Assembly: GCA_938014215.1 (NCBI GenBank)
Contig: CALLRW010000002.1
Span: 1-64,000, forward strand
From: an uncultured Alistipes sp.
Lineage (GTDB): Bacteria; Bacteroidota; Bacteroidia; Bacteroidales; Rikenellaceae
Reading direction: 5' to 3'
Length of the DNA stretch: 64,000 nucleotides
Below, piece after piece: positions 8,310 to 17,582 of this stretch. The notes below the pieces were generated by a model. It made no database searches. It was not told the origin of the DNA and worked only from the letters and a program-made list of their open reading frames with translations. Position numbers and translations under genes: made by a program. Each line of letters begins with the position of its first letter. The first letter of the stretch is position 1.

Positions 8310-10421
8310 GTGGAGATACTCGACAACGATATCAAATTCGTCCCGGGGGTCGGTGAGGCCCGGGCCAAGCTCCTCGACCGGGAGCTCGGAATCCGTACGG
8401 TGGGCGACCTGCTCAGCCACTACCCCTTCCGATACATCGACCGCACGCGCATCTACCGCATCGCGGAGATCACCGATACGGCCGGACTCTCCTACGTGCA
8501 GTTCCGCGCCCGCGTCATGGGCGTCGCCTACGCCGGAACGGGACGCAAACGCCGCTTCTCGGTCCAGGTGCAGGATGCCTCGGGACGCGCCGAACTGATC
8601 TGGTTCCAGGGGATCAAGTGGATCGAAAAACGCGTCGAGGTCGGGCGCGAGTACCTCGTCTTCGGCCGCCCGAACTTCTTCCGCGGCGAACTCTCGATCG
8701 CCCATCCCGAACTCGAAACCATCGAACAGGCCCTCTCGCGCAAGGCCGAAAGCGGCATGCAGGGCATCTACCCCTCGACCGAAAAACTCGGAAACGTCCT
8801 CGGTGCCAAGGGGATGTACCAGATCGTCTGCAACGCCTGGGCGCTGGCCCGCGACCGCATTACGGATCCGCTGCCCGAGGCGCTCCGCCAGCAGTACGGG
8901 CTGATCCCGCTGCGCGAGGCGCTCTACAACATCCACTTCCCGCAGTCGCAGGAGCTGCTCCGGCAGGCACAGTACCGGCTGAAGTTCGACGAACTGCTCG
9001 GCGTGCAGCTCAACATCCAGCAGCGCCGCACGGCCCGCCTCTCGAAGAGCAACGGCTTCCTCTTCCCGAAGGTCGGCGGCGTCTTCAACACCTTCTACAA
9101 CGAAAAGCTCCCCTTCCCGCTGACCGGCGCCCAGAAGCGCGTGATCCGCGAAATCCGCCGCGACACCGTCTCGGGATTCCAGATGAACCGACTGCTGCAG
9201 GGCGACGTCGGCAGCGGAAAGACCCTCGTGGCACTGATGTCGATGCTGCTGGCCGTCGACAACGGCTACCAGGCCTGCATGATGGCCCCCACGGAGATCC
9301 TCGCCCGGCAGCACTTTGCAACCATCAGCAGGATGCTCGACGGACTGCCCGTCCGGGTGGCCATCCTCACCGGCGCCTCGAAAACCCGCGAACGCCGCGA
9401 AGCCCTCGAGGGGATCGCCTCGGGCGAGGTCCATATCCTGATCGGCACCCACGCCCTGATCGAGGACCGCGTGCAGTTCGCGAACCTCGGCTTCGTGGTC
9501 ATCGACGAGCAGCACCGTTTCGGCGTCGAGCAGCGCGCCCGCCTCTGGACCAAGAACGCCCAGCCGCCCCATATCCTCGTGATGACCGCCACGCCGATCC
9601 CCCGCACGCTGGCCATGACCCTCTACGGCGACCTCGACGTCTCGGTGATCGACGAGCTGCCCCCCGGACGCCGCCCGATCAAGACCTACCACTATACGGA
9701 TGCCGCACGGCTGAAACTCTTCGGATTCATGCGGCGCGAGATCGCCAAGGGGCGCCAGGTCTACGTCGTCTACCCGCTCATCAAGGAGTCCGAGGCGATG
9801 GACTACAAGGACCTCACGGACGGTTACGAGGCCATCTCACGCGACTTCCCGCTGCCGCAGTACGTCACGGCGATCTGCCACGGAAAGATGAAACCCGCCG
9901 ACAAGGAGGAGTCGATGCGGCAGTTCAAGGAGGGCGAGGCGCAGATCCTCGTCGCCACGTCGGTCATCGAGGTGGGGGTCGATGTCCCGAACGCCACGGT
10001 CATGGTCATCGAATCGGCCGAGCGCTTCGGCCTCTCGCAGCTGCACCAGCTGCGCGGACGCGTCGGGCGCGGCGGCGAACAGTCCTACTGCATCCTCATG
10101 TCGGGCGAAAAGCTCTCGCGCGAATCCCGGGCCCGGCTCGACGCCATGTGCGAGACGAACGACGGATTCCGCCTGGCGGAGCTCGACCTCAAGCTGCGCG
10201 GCGCCGGCGACATCAACGGCACGATGCAGAGCGGCATGGCCTTCGACCTGAAGATCGCCAGCCCGACGGCCGACGTGCAGATCCTCACCGTCTCGCGTGA
10301 AGCCGCCGCCGCGGTGCTCGCCGCCGACCCGACCCTCTCCGAGCCCCCCAACCGCGGCCTCGAAGCGCTGCGCCGCCGCTATTCGGGCCGCGAAGAGATC
10401 GATTTCTCACGCATTTCGTAA
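8310..10421 (+). CDS. recG: ATP-dependent DNA helicase RecG
   Basis: 703 residues from a GTG start. RecG remodels stalled replication forks and Holliday junctions. The N-terminal wedge domain has VPGVGEARAKLL and an OB fold (YVQFRARV...). The helicase motor has Walker A GDVGSGKT, the DEQH box (VVIDEQHRFG), MTATPIPRTLA and the motif VI region QLRGRVGRGGEQSYC. The frame is open upstream to 8196, but those 38 codons look nothing like RecG, while VEILDNDIKFVPGVG matches the family N-terminus. The GTG at 8310 was therefore chosen. The gene stands alone or leads into the DUF3108 gene 44 nt downstream. Confidence 0.95.
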   Translation: MEILDNDIKFVPGVGEARAKLLDRELGIRTVGDLLSHYPFRYIDRTRIYRIAEITDTAGLSYVQFRARVMGVAYAGTGRKRRFSVQVQDASGRAELIWFQGIKWIEKRVEVGREYLVFGRPNFFRGELSIAHPELETIEQALSRKAESGMQGIYPSTEKLGNVLGAKGMYQIVCNAWALARDRITDPLPEALRQQYGLIPLREALYNIHFPQSQELLRQAQYRLKFDELLGVQLNIQQRRTARLSKSNGFLFPKVGGVFNTFYNEKLPFPLTGAQKRVIREIRRDTVSGFQMNRLLQGDVGSGKTLVALMSMLLAVDNGYQACMMAPTEILARQHFATISRMLDGLPVRVAILTGASKTRERREALEGIASGEVHILIGTHALIEDRVQFANLGFVVIDEQHRFGVEQRARLWTKNAQPPHILVMTATPIPRTLAMTLYGDLDVSVIDELPPGRRPIKTYHYTDAARLKLFGFMRREIAKGRQVYVVYPLIKESEAMDYKDLTDGYEAISRDFPLPQYVTAICHGKMKPADKEESMRQFKEGEAQILVATSVIEVGVDVPNATVMVIESAERFGLSQLHQLRGRVGRGGEQSYCILMSGEKLSRESRARLDAMCETNDGFRLAELDLKLRGAGDINGTMQSGMAFDLKIASPTADVQILTVSREAAAAVLAADPTLSEPPNRGLEALRRRYSGREEIDFSRIS

Positions 10422-10465
10422 TATTCCGCACGACCGATACGTTATTCGTTAAACACCTGCTCACG

Positions 10466-11269
10466 ATGAAGATCAAACAACTGCTGTTCAGCATACTCCT
10501 GCTTGCGGCGGCATCGCCCCTCGCCGCACAGCTCTACCATCCGGGCGAAGCGCTCTACTACCGGGTGAGCTACAAGGCCAAGATGTTCCCCAACACGGAG
10601 GTCGGCAGCGTCGAGGTCTGCACCTACGACGACCGTTCGGAGGGCACGCCCCGCTACCGCGTCGAGGGAATCGGCCGCACGCTGCCCACCTACCGCTGGT
10701 TCTTCAACCTGGAGGATATCTACCGCGTGTGGATCGACCCGCAGGAGCTGCGCCCCGTCCGCTTCGAGAGCGACCTCCACGAGGGCGACTACACCTTCCA
10801 GAGCTACTACACCTACCTCTGGGCCGATTCGACGATCCACACCCGCTGGCGGAGCCGGCAGCGCCCCTTCCGCGAAAAACAGATGACCCTCACCCGCGAG
10901 AGCATGGACCCCATCTCGCTCTTCTTCACCCTGCGGTCAGCCGAAGCCGAGGATTTCCGCGTCGGCGAGCCCGGCACGCTGCAGATGGTCCTGCAGGACA
11001 CCATCAAGCAGATCCACTACCGTTACCTGGGCCGCGAAACCAAGAAGATCCGAAACATGGGCCGATTCCGCACGCTGAAGTTCGAATGCCAGCTCGGCAC
11101 CACCGAGGGATATTCGTTCACCGACGGCACGATCTTCACCATCTGGATCTCGGACGACGACAACAAGATCCCGCTCTACATCGAATCTCCGGTCAAGATC
11201 GGCAGCATCCAGGCCTATATCTCCGGCTACAAGGGGCTGAAATACCCGCTCACAAGCCTCGTCAGGTAG
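10466..11269 (+). CDS. DUF3108 domain protein, exported
   Basis: 267 residues with a signal peptide (MKIKQLLFSILLLAAASPLAAQ). The mature part fits DUF3108: GEALYYRVSYKAKMFPNTEVG at its start, the central FESDLHEGDY, and a C-terminal strand region ending IGSIQAYISGYKGLKYP. DUF3108 proteins are periplasmic beta-rich proteins of unknown function. No lipobox is seen, so it is probably soluble in the periplasm. It lies 44 nt after recG on the same strand and may share its transcript. No clear terminator follows. Confidence 0.85.
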   Translation: MKIKQLLFSILLLAAASPLAAQLYHPGEALYYRVSYKAKMFPNTEVGSVEVCTYDDRSEGTPRYRVEGIGRTLPTYRWFFNLEDIYRVWIDPQELRPVRFESDLHEGDYTFQSYYTYLWADSTIHTRWRSRQRPFREKQMTLTRESMDPISLFFTLRSAEAEDFRVGEPGTLQMVLQDTIKQIHYRYLGRETKKIRNMGRFRTLKFECQLGTTEGYSFTDGTIFTIWISDDDNKIPLYIESPVKIGSIQAYISGYKGLKYPLTSLVR

Positions 11270-11341
11270 ACAGAGATCCCCCGAATGCAGGGCTTTCGCA
11301 AAGTATGACGCGCGACGGCTTCCGGATTCGCATTTTTTGAC

Positions 11342-11349
11342 TATCTTTG
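11342..11349 (+). promoter_or_regulatory. -7 box (TATCTTTG) upstream of the coiled-coil protein gene
   Basis: A perfect TAnnTTTG box with no convincing -33 element at the expected spacing. The implied leader is about 100 nt. Confidence 0.45.
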
Positions 11350-11452
11350 CCAAACCAGACAACATCCCGGTGTCGAACACCGCCACCCACCCCCGCAGCC
11401 CGGCTGCTGCCGGCCGGTCCGGCCCGTACGTCACCGCTAAAACCAACCTCCT

Positions 11453-12388
11453 ATGGAAAACAAACAGGGATACGATCCTTCGGAATTCGAAGACGACGAC
11501 TTCTCGACGCCGCAGCCCGATGCCGGAAAGTCCATCCGCGGCTATCGCATCGTCATCATCATCCTCTCGGTCATCCTGGTGGCTATCTCGGCCCTCTACT
11601 TCGGCATCCACCGCCAGCAGATGCTCGACAACGAACTGCTGCGCGCCGACCGCGACTCGATCCAGAACGATCTGGGCCGGCTGATGGAGGATTACGACAA
11701 CCTCCAGATCTCGAACGACTCGATCTCCCGCGGCCTCGATATCGAACGCGAACGCGCCGACTCGCTCATGACCCGCCTGAAGAAGGAGCGCTCGTGGAAC
11801 CTGGCCAAAATCAAACAGTACGAGAAGGAGGTCGGCACGCTGCGTACCATCATGAAGGGCTACGTCCGCCAGATCGATTCGCTCAATACGCTCAACAAAC
11901 AGCTCATCAAGGAGAACGTCGGCTACCGCAAGGAGATCTCCACGGCCCGTCTGCGCGCCGAAATGGCCGAAGAGAAGGCCGCCGAACTCGACAACAAGGT
12001 CAAGGTCGGAGCCGTACTCCGCGCCCGCGACATCCGTCTGACGGCCCTCAACGACCGCAGCAAACCCGTCTCGCGCGTGAAGAACGCCTCGCGTCTGCGC
12101 GTCGACTTCGTCCTCTCGGCCAACGAACTGGCTACGCCCGGAAACCGTGCCGTCTACGTGCGGATCACCTCGCCCGACGGCTATGTGCTCACCACCGAAC
12201 AGATGCCGACCTTCGAATTCGAGGGCGAACGGCTCAGCTATTCGGCCATGCGTGAGGTCGACTACCAGAATCAGGACCTCGAGGTGGGCATCTACTTCAA
12301 CTCGACGGGATTCGCCGCCGGAACCTACATCGTGGAACTCTACAGCGAAGGTCGTCTGATCGGCTCCACGCAGATCGTCATGAAGTAG
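11453..12388 (+). CDS. Single-pass membrane protein with periplasmic coiled coil
   Basis: 311 residues. An acidic cytosolic N-terminus of about 30 residues precedes one membrane helix (about 33-52, IVIIILSVILVAISALYFGI). A long charged heptad-rich coiled coil follows (about 55-195). The C-terminal domain (about 205-311) is beta-rich, with VYVRITSPDGYVL and GTYIVELYSEGRLIGST. I do not recognise a named family. Similar proteins are common as hypotheticals in Bacteroidales, and the shape suggests a scaffold or envelope-organising protein. It is 13 nt upstream of the phosphoethanolamine-transferase-like gene, so the two are probably one operon and may act together. Confidence 0.75.
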   Translation: MENKQGYDPSEFEDDDFSTPQPDAGKSIRGYRIVIIILSVILVAISALYFGIHRQQMLDNELLRADRDSIQNDLGRLMEDYDNLQISNDSISRGLDIERERADSLMTRLKKERSWNLAKIKQYEKEVGTLRTIMKGYVRQIDSLNTLNKQLIKENVGYRKEISTARLRAEMAEEKAAELDNKVKVGAVLRARDIRLTALNDRSKPVSRVKNASRLRVDFVLSANELATPGNRAVYVRITSPDGYVLTTEQMPTFEFEGERLSYSAMREVDYQNQDLEVGIYFNSTGFAAGTYIVELYSEGRLIGSTQIVMK

Positions 12389-12401
12389 TTCCCCGCAAGG
12401 C

Positions 12402-14216
12402 ATGAAGCTGCGACACCTGTGCTGTCGGCCCGAAAAGGTCGGCAGCACTTTTTCTCGACTGCTGCGCCCGATCGGCGAGAATCCCGGATTCTTCCTCTTC
12501 GCGGCCCTCGTCCCCACACTCCCCGACATCCTCTACGCCGTCAGCCGCGAGATGACCTTCTTCGTCTGGCGGAATCTGATTCTGGCCCTGTTGCTCTCGT
12601 TCTTCCGTGCCTATGTCCTCTCGGCCCCGCTCCTGCTGCTCCGCCGGCAAAGAGCCTCGGGCGAGGAGTCGACCGTGCGCCGGATCCTCCGCAACCTTTA
12701 CGTCTCGGCCCTGCTGCTCATCCTCGGCGCGGCCTCCTATGCCGAGAGTTTCCTCCAGCTCCGGTTCGGAACCCTCTGCTCGGCATCGGTCATCCAGGTC
12801 CTCTGGGAGACCGACAGGCAGGAGAGCACCGAATTCCTGAAGACCTACTGCGCCTCGACAACCTTCGTGCTGCTGACGCTCTTCTTCGTCCTGCTCATCG
12901 CCGGATACGTGATGCTGCGGCGCCATGCCCCTCGTTTCCACCTCCGCAGCCGCGTGCTGCGCTCGACACTGGGAGTGCTGCTGCTCATCGGGCTCGGCAT
13001 CTCCGTCAGCCGGATCCAGATCTTCGGCAAAATGCTGCTCACACGACACGACGCCCCCGCCATCTCGGCCCCGAGCACCCCGATCTCCACCTTCGAACGC
13101 ATCCACACGGCCCTGGCGGCGAACAACTTCTCGCCCGAACGGGCCCAGCGGCTGCTGCAGATGCTCGAATCGGCCCGCGTGGAGAGCTGCTCGTTCCGTT
13201 CGCCGACGATCGTCGTGATCATCGGCGAGTCGTTCAACAAGCACCACTCGAGCCTCTACGGCTACGGAATGCCGACCAATCCGCGGCTCGCCGAACGGCT
13301 CGAACGCGGCGAACTCTACCGGCTGAACGATGTCGTCTCACCCGCCAACCTCACCACCTCGGTCCTCAACCAGATCTTCTCGCCGGCCAGTCTCGACGCC
13401 GGGCAGCGCTGGGACGAGGCGCCGCTCTTCCCGGCCCTCTTTCTGAAGGCCGGCTACGAGACCTTCCATCTGGACAACCAGGCCGCCGGTACGGTGACCA
13501 ATTTCCACGACCTCGGGCTGAAGAACCTCTTCAACGCCCGCAGCAACAGCCTCCTCTTCACGGGGGTCAATCCGCGGCGCTATCCGCTCGACATGGAGCT
13601 GATCGGGGAGTATGACCGGATCGTTCCGACGGGCGTGAAGGCCGAGCTGACCCTCTTCCACCTGATGGGGCAGCACGTCCACTACAACAACCGCTTCCCG
13701 CCCGAAGAGGCCTTCTTCACCCCCGAATCCTACGACCGCCCCGATCTGAACAGCCGCCAGAAGCAGATCCTGGCCGACTACGACAACGCCACGCGTTACA
13801 ACGACCGGGTGGTCGACGCCATGATGGAGCGCTTCGCCGACCGCGAAGCCATCGTGATCTACCTCCCGGACCACGGCGAGGAGATGTTCGACTACCGCGA
13901 CCAGTTCGGCCGCACCTACACGCCGCTTACGGCCGGCATCTGCCGCTATCAGTTCGAGATCCCGTTCCTGATCTGGATGTCGGACTCCTACCGCGAACGG
14001 CACCCCGATGTCGTGGCTCAGGTCGTCCGGGCCGCCGACCGGCGCTTCTCGTCGGACGATCTGCCCCATCTGCTGTTCGATCTGGCCGGGATCCGCTGTC
14101 CGTGGTTCGACCCCACGCGGAGCCCCCTCAACGACCGTTTCGACAACACCCGGCCACGGCCCCTGCTGCTCGGATACGAACCCGCCGGCGACTACGACAC
14201 GCTGATCCGCGAATAG
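12402..14216 (+). CDS. Phosphoethanolamine-transferase-like sulfatase-fold membrane enzyme
   Basis: 604 residues. The N-terminal third has about five hydrophobic segments (residues about 25-220). The C-terminal part is an alkaline-phosphatase/sulfatase fold of the EptA/CptA type. Motifs are IVVIIGESFNKHHSSLYGYG (metal-binding Glu), VSPANLTTSVLNQIFSP (likely Thr nucleophile) and IYLPDHGEEMFDYR (metal-binding Asp-His). Known relatives transfer phosphoethanolamine to lipid A, LPS core or other envelope glycans at the periplasmic face. Substrate here is not determinable. A strong bidirectional terminator follows. Confidence 0.85.
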   Translation: MKLRHLCCRPEKVGSTFSRLLRPIGENPGFFLFAALVPTLPDILYAVSREMTFFVWRNLILALLLSFFRAYVLSAPLLLLRRQRASGEESTVRRILRNLYVSALLLILGAASYAESFLQLRFGTLCSASVIQVLWETDRQESTEFLKTYCASTTFVLLTLFFVLLIAGYVMLRRHAPRFHLRSRVLRSTLGVLLLIGLGISVSRIQIFGKMLLTRHDAPAISAPSTPISTFERIHTALAANNFSPERAQRLLQMLESARVESCSFRSPTIVVIIGESFNKHHSSLYGYGMPTNPRLAERLERGELYRLNDVVSPANLTTSVLNQIFSPASLDAGQRWDEAPLFPALFLKAGYETFHLDNQAAGTVTNFHDLGLKNLFNARSNSLLFTGVNPRRYPLDMELIGEYDRIVPTGVKAELTLFHLMGQHVHYNNRFPPEEAFFTPESYDRPDLNSRQKQILADYDNATRYNDRVVDAMMERFADREAIVIYLPDHGEEMFDYRDQFGRTYTPLTAGICRYQFEIPFLIWMSDSYRERHPDVVAQVVRAADRRFSSDDLPHLLFDLAGIRCPWFDPTRSPLNDRFDNTRPRPLLLGYEPAGDYDTLIRE

Positions 14217-14246
14217 CCGCCCGCACAGCGGAGAGACCCCGACAAG

Positions 14247-14283
14247 AAAGGCCCCTGCAACCCGAACGTTGCAGGGGCCTTTT
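14247..14283. terminator. Bidirectional terminator between convergent genes
   Basis: A perfect 15-bp stem (aaaggcccctgcaac/gttgcaggggccttt) with a 6-nt loop; both sides give a U-run. It serves the genes ending at 14216 (+) and 14317 (-). Confidence 0.9.
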
Positions 14284-14316
14284 CATGAGCAGGGCGGGGC
14301 GGACCCGCATCCGGAA

Positions 14317-15390
14317 TCAACGGATGCCGCACCGGTGCAGCACCTCCAGCAACTCGGGCTGGAGATTCTGCGCCCAGCGCCAGTAACCCAGATCCGACGG
14401 ATGGGTGCCGTCGGCCGACGTGACGTGGTCGTTGCCCGTGAGGTTCTTCAGGTCGAGGAAGTAGACGTTGTCGAAGCGCTTCATCGCCTCGGCCATCATC
14501 TCGCGGGCCGCCTCACGCTTGGCCTCCTCGCGCCGACGCACCCCCAGGTTGAAGTTGCCGCTCTCGCGGTAGATCGTCTGCACGAAGATCAGCGGCGTCT
14601 CGGGCAGCTTCTCGCGGATGCGGGCGATGAAGGGGATCAGCCGCTCGCGGATCATCTTCGCATCGGGATTCGAGAAGCTGTCGAAAACCATCGCATCGGC
14701 ATCCGTCACATCCCGCAGGTAGTCGGCAAAATAGGGCTGGAGCTTGCTGTTGCCGCTGCAGGCGATGCTGCAGAAGTAGAGCCCCGTGTTGCGCTCGATC
14801 TGCATCGGGTAGCTCATCCCCGGCCGGCTCGTCGAGACGCCGTGGGTGTAGCTCGAGCCGAAGATCACGATCTTGTGGCGGAAGGGATTCTCCATCGGCT
14901 CGATCGCGGCCCCCTCGTCCACACCAATCTCCAGCGAGAGCAGCTCGCTGTAGTTGGGCAGGTAGAGCAGGCACTCCTTCTCCGTGGAGTCCATCTCCTT
15001 GATCAGCGTGAAGGTCTGGCCGCGTTTGCCTGCAGCCTGCGAGGCGGCATAGAGCCACTCGCCGTTGTGGCGGATATAGAGGTCGAAACCCTCCGAGGCA
15101 ACCCGCGGCGTACTGGTCCCGCGGTAGACAAACGACGTGTAGAGGGGTTTGATGTCAATACGCGTGGAGTTGGTCCGGAAGACCAGCGCCAGCCCCGCCG
15201 AACAGCGGACCTGCTGGTTCTCCGAACGCGTGAAGCCCTTGTAGCGGGTCGTATCGATACGGTGGTAGGGGTGTGAGGTCGGCAGCGCCTTGCCGATCAG
15301 CGTGAGTTGCGTGGCGTCGACAAAGCGCACCTGCGCCGCAGCCACAACGACCGTCAGCAGTGCGGCGGTCAACAAAATCAGTCGTTTCAT
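14317..15390 (-). CDS. Secreted SGNH/GDSL esterase with GxDLY N-terminal domain
   Basis: 357 residues with a signal peptide (MKRLILLTAALLTVVVAAAQ). The N-terminal beta-sandwich has EGFDLYIRHNGEWLYA, matching the GxDLY domain that precedes SGNH hydrolase domains in Bacteroidota. The catalytic domain has GSSYTHGVS (block I, nucleophile Ser), CSGNSKLQP, and DGTHPSDLGYW (catalytic Asp/His). Such enzymes are usually carbohydrate esterases acting in the periplasm, but the substrate cannot be read from the sequence. It lies downstream of the ROK kinase gene on the same strand, separated by a hairpin that may only partly terminate, since I found no promoter of its own. Confidence 0.85.
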   Translation of the reverse strand: MKRLILLTAALLTVVVAAAQVRFVDATQLTLIGKALPTSHPYHRIDTTRYKGFTRSENQQVRCSAGLALVFRTNSTRIDIKPLYTSFVYRGTSTPRVASEGFDLYIRHNGEWLYAASQAAGKRGQTFTLIKEMDSTEKECLLYLPNYSELLSLEIGVDEGAAIEPMENPFRHKIVIFGSSYTHGVSTSRPGMSYPMQIERNTGLYFCSIACSGNSKLQPYFADYLRDVTDADAMVFDSFSNPDAKMIRERLIPFIARIREKLPETPLIFVQTIYRESGNFNLGVRRREEAKREAAREMMAEAMKRFDNVYFLDLKNLTGNDHVTSADGTHPSDLGYWRWAQNLQPELLEVLHRCGIR

Positions 15391-15417
15391 TTGGTTATCT
15401 GTAAGTTTGAGGTTCGT

Positions 15418-15450
15418 TTAAAAACGAGCGGAGCCCGAAGGCTCCGCCCG
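15418..15450 (-). terminator. Terminator after the ROK kinase gene
   Basis: An 8-bp stem (gcggagcc/ggctccgc) with a CGAA tetraloop. On the minus strand it is followed by a T-rich stretch (complement of 15420-15424). Confidence 0.7.
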
Positions 15451-15472
15451 TCATGCTTGCCGGTTGGATCGG

Positions 15473-16483
15473 CTATTTCTGGTGCTCGAGTTCCTGCCAG
15501 ATCAGGGCCGAGGAGCCGAGGATGGCGGCATTCTTGCCCTGGATGCCGCTCGGCAGCAGTTTCACCTTGTTCTTGAAGACGAAGAGCATGTTCTCCTCCA
15601 TGTACCACTGCGTCGGCTCGAAGAGCAGCTTGCCCGCCTTCGACAGTCCGCCGAAGAGGAAGATCGCCTCGGGCGAGGTGACCGTCACGATGTCGGCCAG
15701 CGCCCGTCCCAGCATCTCGCCCGTGAAGCGGAAGGCCTCCTTGGCGATGGGGTCGCCCTGCTCGGCGGCGGCCGAGATCATCGAGGCGTCGAAATCGTCG
15801 AAGGCAATGCTGCGCAGCTTGCTCGGGACGTTCATCTTGGCCATCAGCTCGAAGGCCGTACGCTTGATACCCGTTGCCGAGACATAGGCCTCCAGGCAGC
15901 CCCGACGCCCGCATCCGCACTCGCGGCCGTTGCGCTCGACAATGACATGGCCGAACTCGCCGGCAAATCCGTCATGGCCGTAGATCATCTCGCCGTTGGC
16001 CACAAAGCCCGAACCGAGACCCGTACCGAGCGTGATCATGATGAAGTCCTTCATCCCCTTGGCATTGCCGTAGATCATCTCGCCGATGGTGGCGGCATTG
16101 GCGTCGTTGGTCACCACGGTCTTCGCCCCGTTGAAGTGGCGCGAGATGTCCTCGGCCAGCGGGAAGATCCGGCGCGATTCGTCGAGATTGGTCTCCCCTT
16201 CGCGGAACTTCCACAGGTTGGCGGGCATCTCGATCGTCCCCTTGTGGAAGTTGGCGTTCGGAGCACCGATGCCGATTCCGGCCAGCTCGTACTCGAACGA
16301 GAGGCTCTGGGCCAGGGCCTGCAGCGAGTCGCAAAGCTCCTCGACATAGGCCGGATAGTCGTCGACATAGGGGTATTTCTTGGTCGAAATGACCGATTCG
16401 GCATAGAGATCGCCATTTTCGTCTACCAGGCCGAAGGCGGTGTTGATACCACCGATATCGACACCGATCGCAAGTTTTTTCAT
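15473..16483 (-). CDS. ROK family sugar kinase (glucokinase-like)
   Basis: 336 residues. The phosphate-binding N-terminus reads IGVDIGGINTAFGLVDENG. A second ATP-site segment reads TLGTGLGSGFV. The sugar-site motif EFGHVIVERNGRECGCGRRG leads into CLEAYVSATG, giving the Cys zinc-binding signature typical of ROK proteins. There is no N-terminal helix-turn-helix, so this is a kinase rather than a NagC-type repressor. It probably phosphorylates glucose or another hexose in the cytosol. A near-perfect promoter lies just upstream. The divergent neighbour is a polyprenyl synthase, with no obvious pathway link. Confidence 0.9.
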   Translation of the reverse strand: MKKLAIGVDIGGINTAFGLVDENGDLYAESVISTKKYPYVDDYPAYVEELCDSLQALAQSLSFEYELAGIGIGAPNANFHKGTIEMPANLWKFREGETNLDESRRIFPLAEDISRHFNGAKTVVTNDANAATIGEMIYGNAKGMKDFIMITLGTGLGSGFVANGEMIYGHDGFAGEFGHVIVERNGRECGCGRRGCLEAYVSATGIKRTAFELMAKMNVPSKLRSIAFDDFDASMISAAAEQGDPIAKEAFRFTGEMLGRALADIVTVTSPEAIFLFGGLSKAGKLLFEPTQWYMEENMLFVFKNKVKLLPSGIQGKNAAILGSSALIWQELEHQK

Positions 16484-16519
16484 AGCTGTATTTCAGATTA
16501 AAGTTGATTTCGTATACTC

Positions 16520-16550
16520 AAAGTTACACGAAAATTCGGCCACTCCAAAG
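16520..16550 (-). promoter_or_regulatory. Promoter of the ROK kinase gene
   Basis: On the minus strand TTTG (16547-16550), 19 nt, TAACTTTG (16520-16527). The leader is about 30 nt. Confidence 0.75.
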
Positions 16551-16559
16551 TTTTTTCGT

Positions 16560-16567
16560 ATTTTTGG
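16560..16567 (+). promoter_or_regulatory. -7 box upstream of the polyprenyl synthase gene
   Basis: TATTTTTG with a weak TTCG 20 nt upstream (16536-16539), leading to an ATG at 16601. It is divergent from the ROK promoter. Confidence 0.5.
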
Positions 16568-16600
16568 GTCTGTTTTGATCCGAAAAAAACTTCCCGAGCC

Positions 16601-17572
16601 ATGCAAAATAACGAGCAACTGCTGCAAACCATCGAAAATTACCTGGCCCAGACCGAATTCCCGGCCGAGCCCGAACTCCTTTATGCGCCAATCGGATACT
16701 CGCTGGCCGGAGGAGGAAAACGCCTCCGCCCGATGCTGCTGATGCTCGCCTGCGGCATCTTCACCGACGACATCCAGCACGCGCTGCCCGCCGCCGCGGC
16801 CGTCGAGGTCTTCCACAACTTCACGCTCCTGCACGACGACATCATGGACAACGCCGCCGTCCGCCGCGGAAAACCCTCGGTCTATGCCAAATGGGGACAG
16901 AATGTCGCCATCCTCTCGGGTGACGCCATGCTCATCTGCGCCTACCGCCTGCTGAGCGCCATCCCGTCCCAGACCCTGCCGCAGGTCCTCACGATCTTCA
17001 ACGCCATGGCTCTCGAGGTGTGCGAAGGGCAACAGTACGACATGGATTTCGAACACAAGCCCAAGGTCTCGGTCGTCGAATACATGCACATGATCGAACT
17101 GAAGACCTCGGTGCTGCTGGCCGGTGCCGTCGCCATCGGTGCCACGCTCGGCGGCGCCTCCGAGGAGGACTGCCGCAAACTGCGCCGCTTCGCCATCGAA
17201 CTCGGACTGGCCTTCCAGCTGCAGGACGACCTGCTCGACAGCTACGGGGACGAACGTCTCGGAAAGGCCATCGGCGGCGATATCCTCGAGGGGAAGAAGA
17301 CCTATCTGATGATCACGGCCATGAGCCATGCCGACGAACCCACGCGCGAAATCCTCCGCAAAACCTACCGCAATCCGGAACTCTCCGACCAGGAGAAGAT
17401 CTCGATCGTGAAGGAGATCTACGACCGGCTCGACATTCCGCGTCTGACCGAACAGCAGATCTCGCTGCGGTTCGAACGGGCGCTGGCCCAACTCGATACC
17501 CTCACGGCCAATCCCGAACGGACCCGCCAGATGCGGGACTTCGCCGCCGGACTGATGGGCCGCAAACACTGA
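16601..17572 (+). CDS. Polyprenyl (short-chain) diphosphate synthase
   Basis: 323 residues. It condenses isopentenyl diphosphate with allylic diphosphates. Motifs are GGGKRLRPML, the first aspartate-rich motif FTLLHDDIMDNA (DDxxD), the KT of ELKTSVLLAGA, and the second motif FQLQDDLLDSYGD. The DDxxD spacing and length suit a farnesyl- or geranylgeranyl-diphosphate synthase (IspA-like); chain length cannot be assigned from this alone. It uses precursors made by the MEP pathway, two steps of which (IspG, IspH) are also encoded in the window. The U32 gene begins 10 nt after its stop, so the two are probably co-transcribed. Confidence 0.9.
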   Translation: MQNNEQLLQTIENYLAQTEFPAEPELLYAPIGYSLAGGGKRLRPMLLMLACGIFTDDIQHALPAAAAVEVFHNFTLLHDDIMDNAAVRRGKPSVYAKWGQNVAILSGDAMLICAYRLLSAIPSQTLPQVLTIFNAMALEVCEGQQYDMDFEHKPKVSVVEYMHMIELKTSVLLAGAVAIGATLGGASEEDCRKLRRFAIELGLAFQLQDDLLDSYGDERLGKAIGGDILEGKKTYLMITAMSHADEPTREILRKTYRNPELSDQEKISIVKEIYDRLDIPRLTEQQISLRFERALAQLDTLTANPERTRQMRDFAAGLMGRKH

Positions 17573-17582
17573 CAACCCGGAA

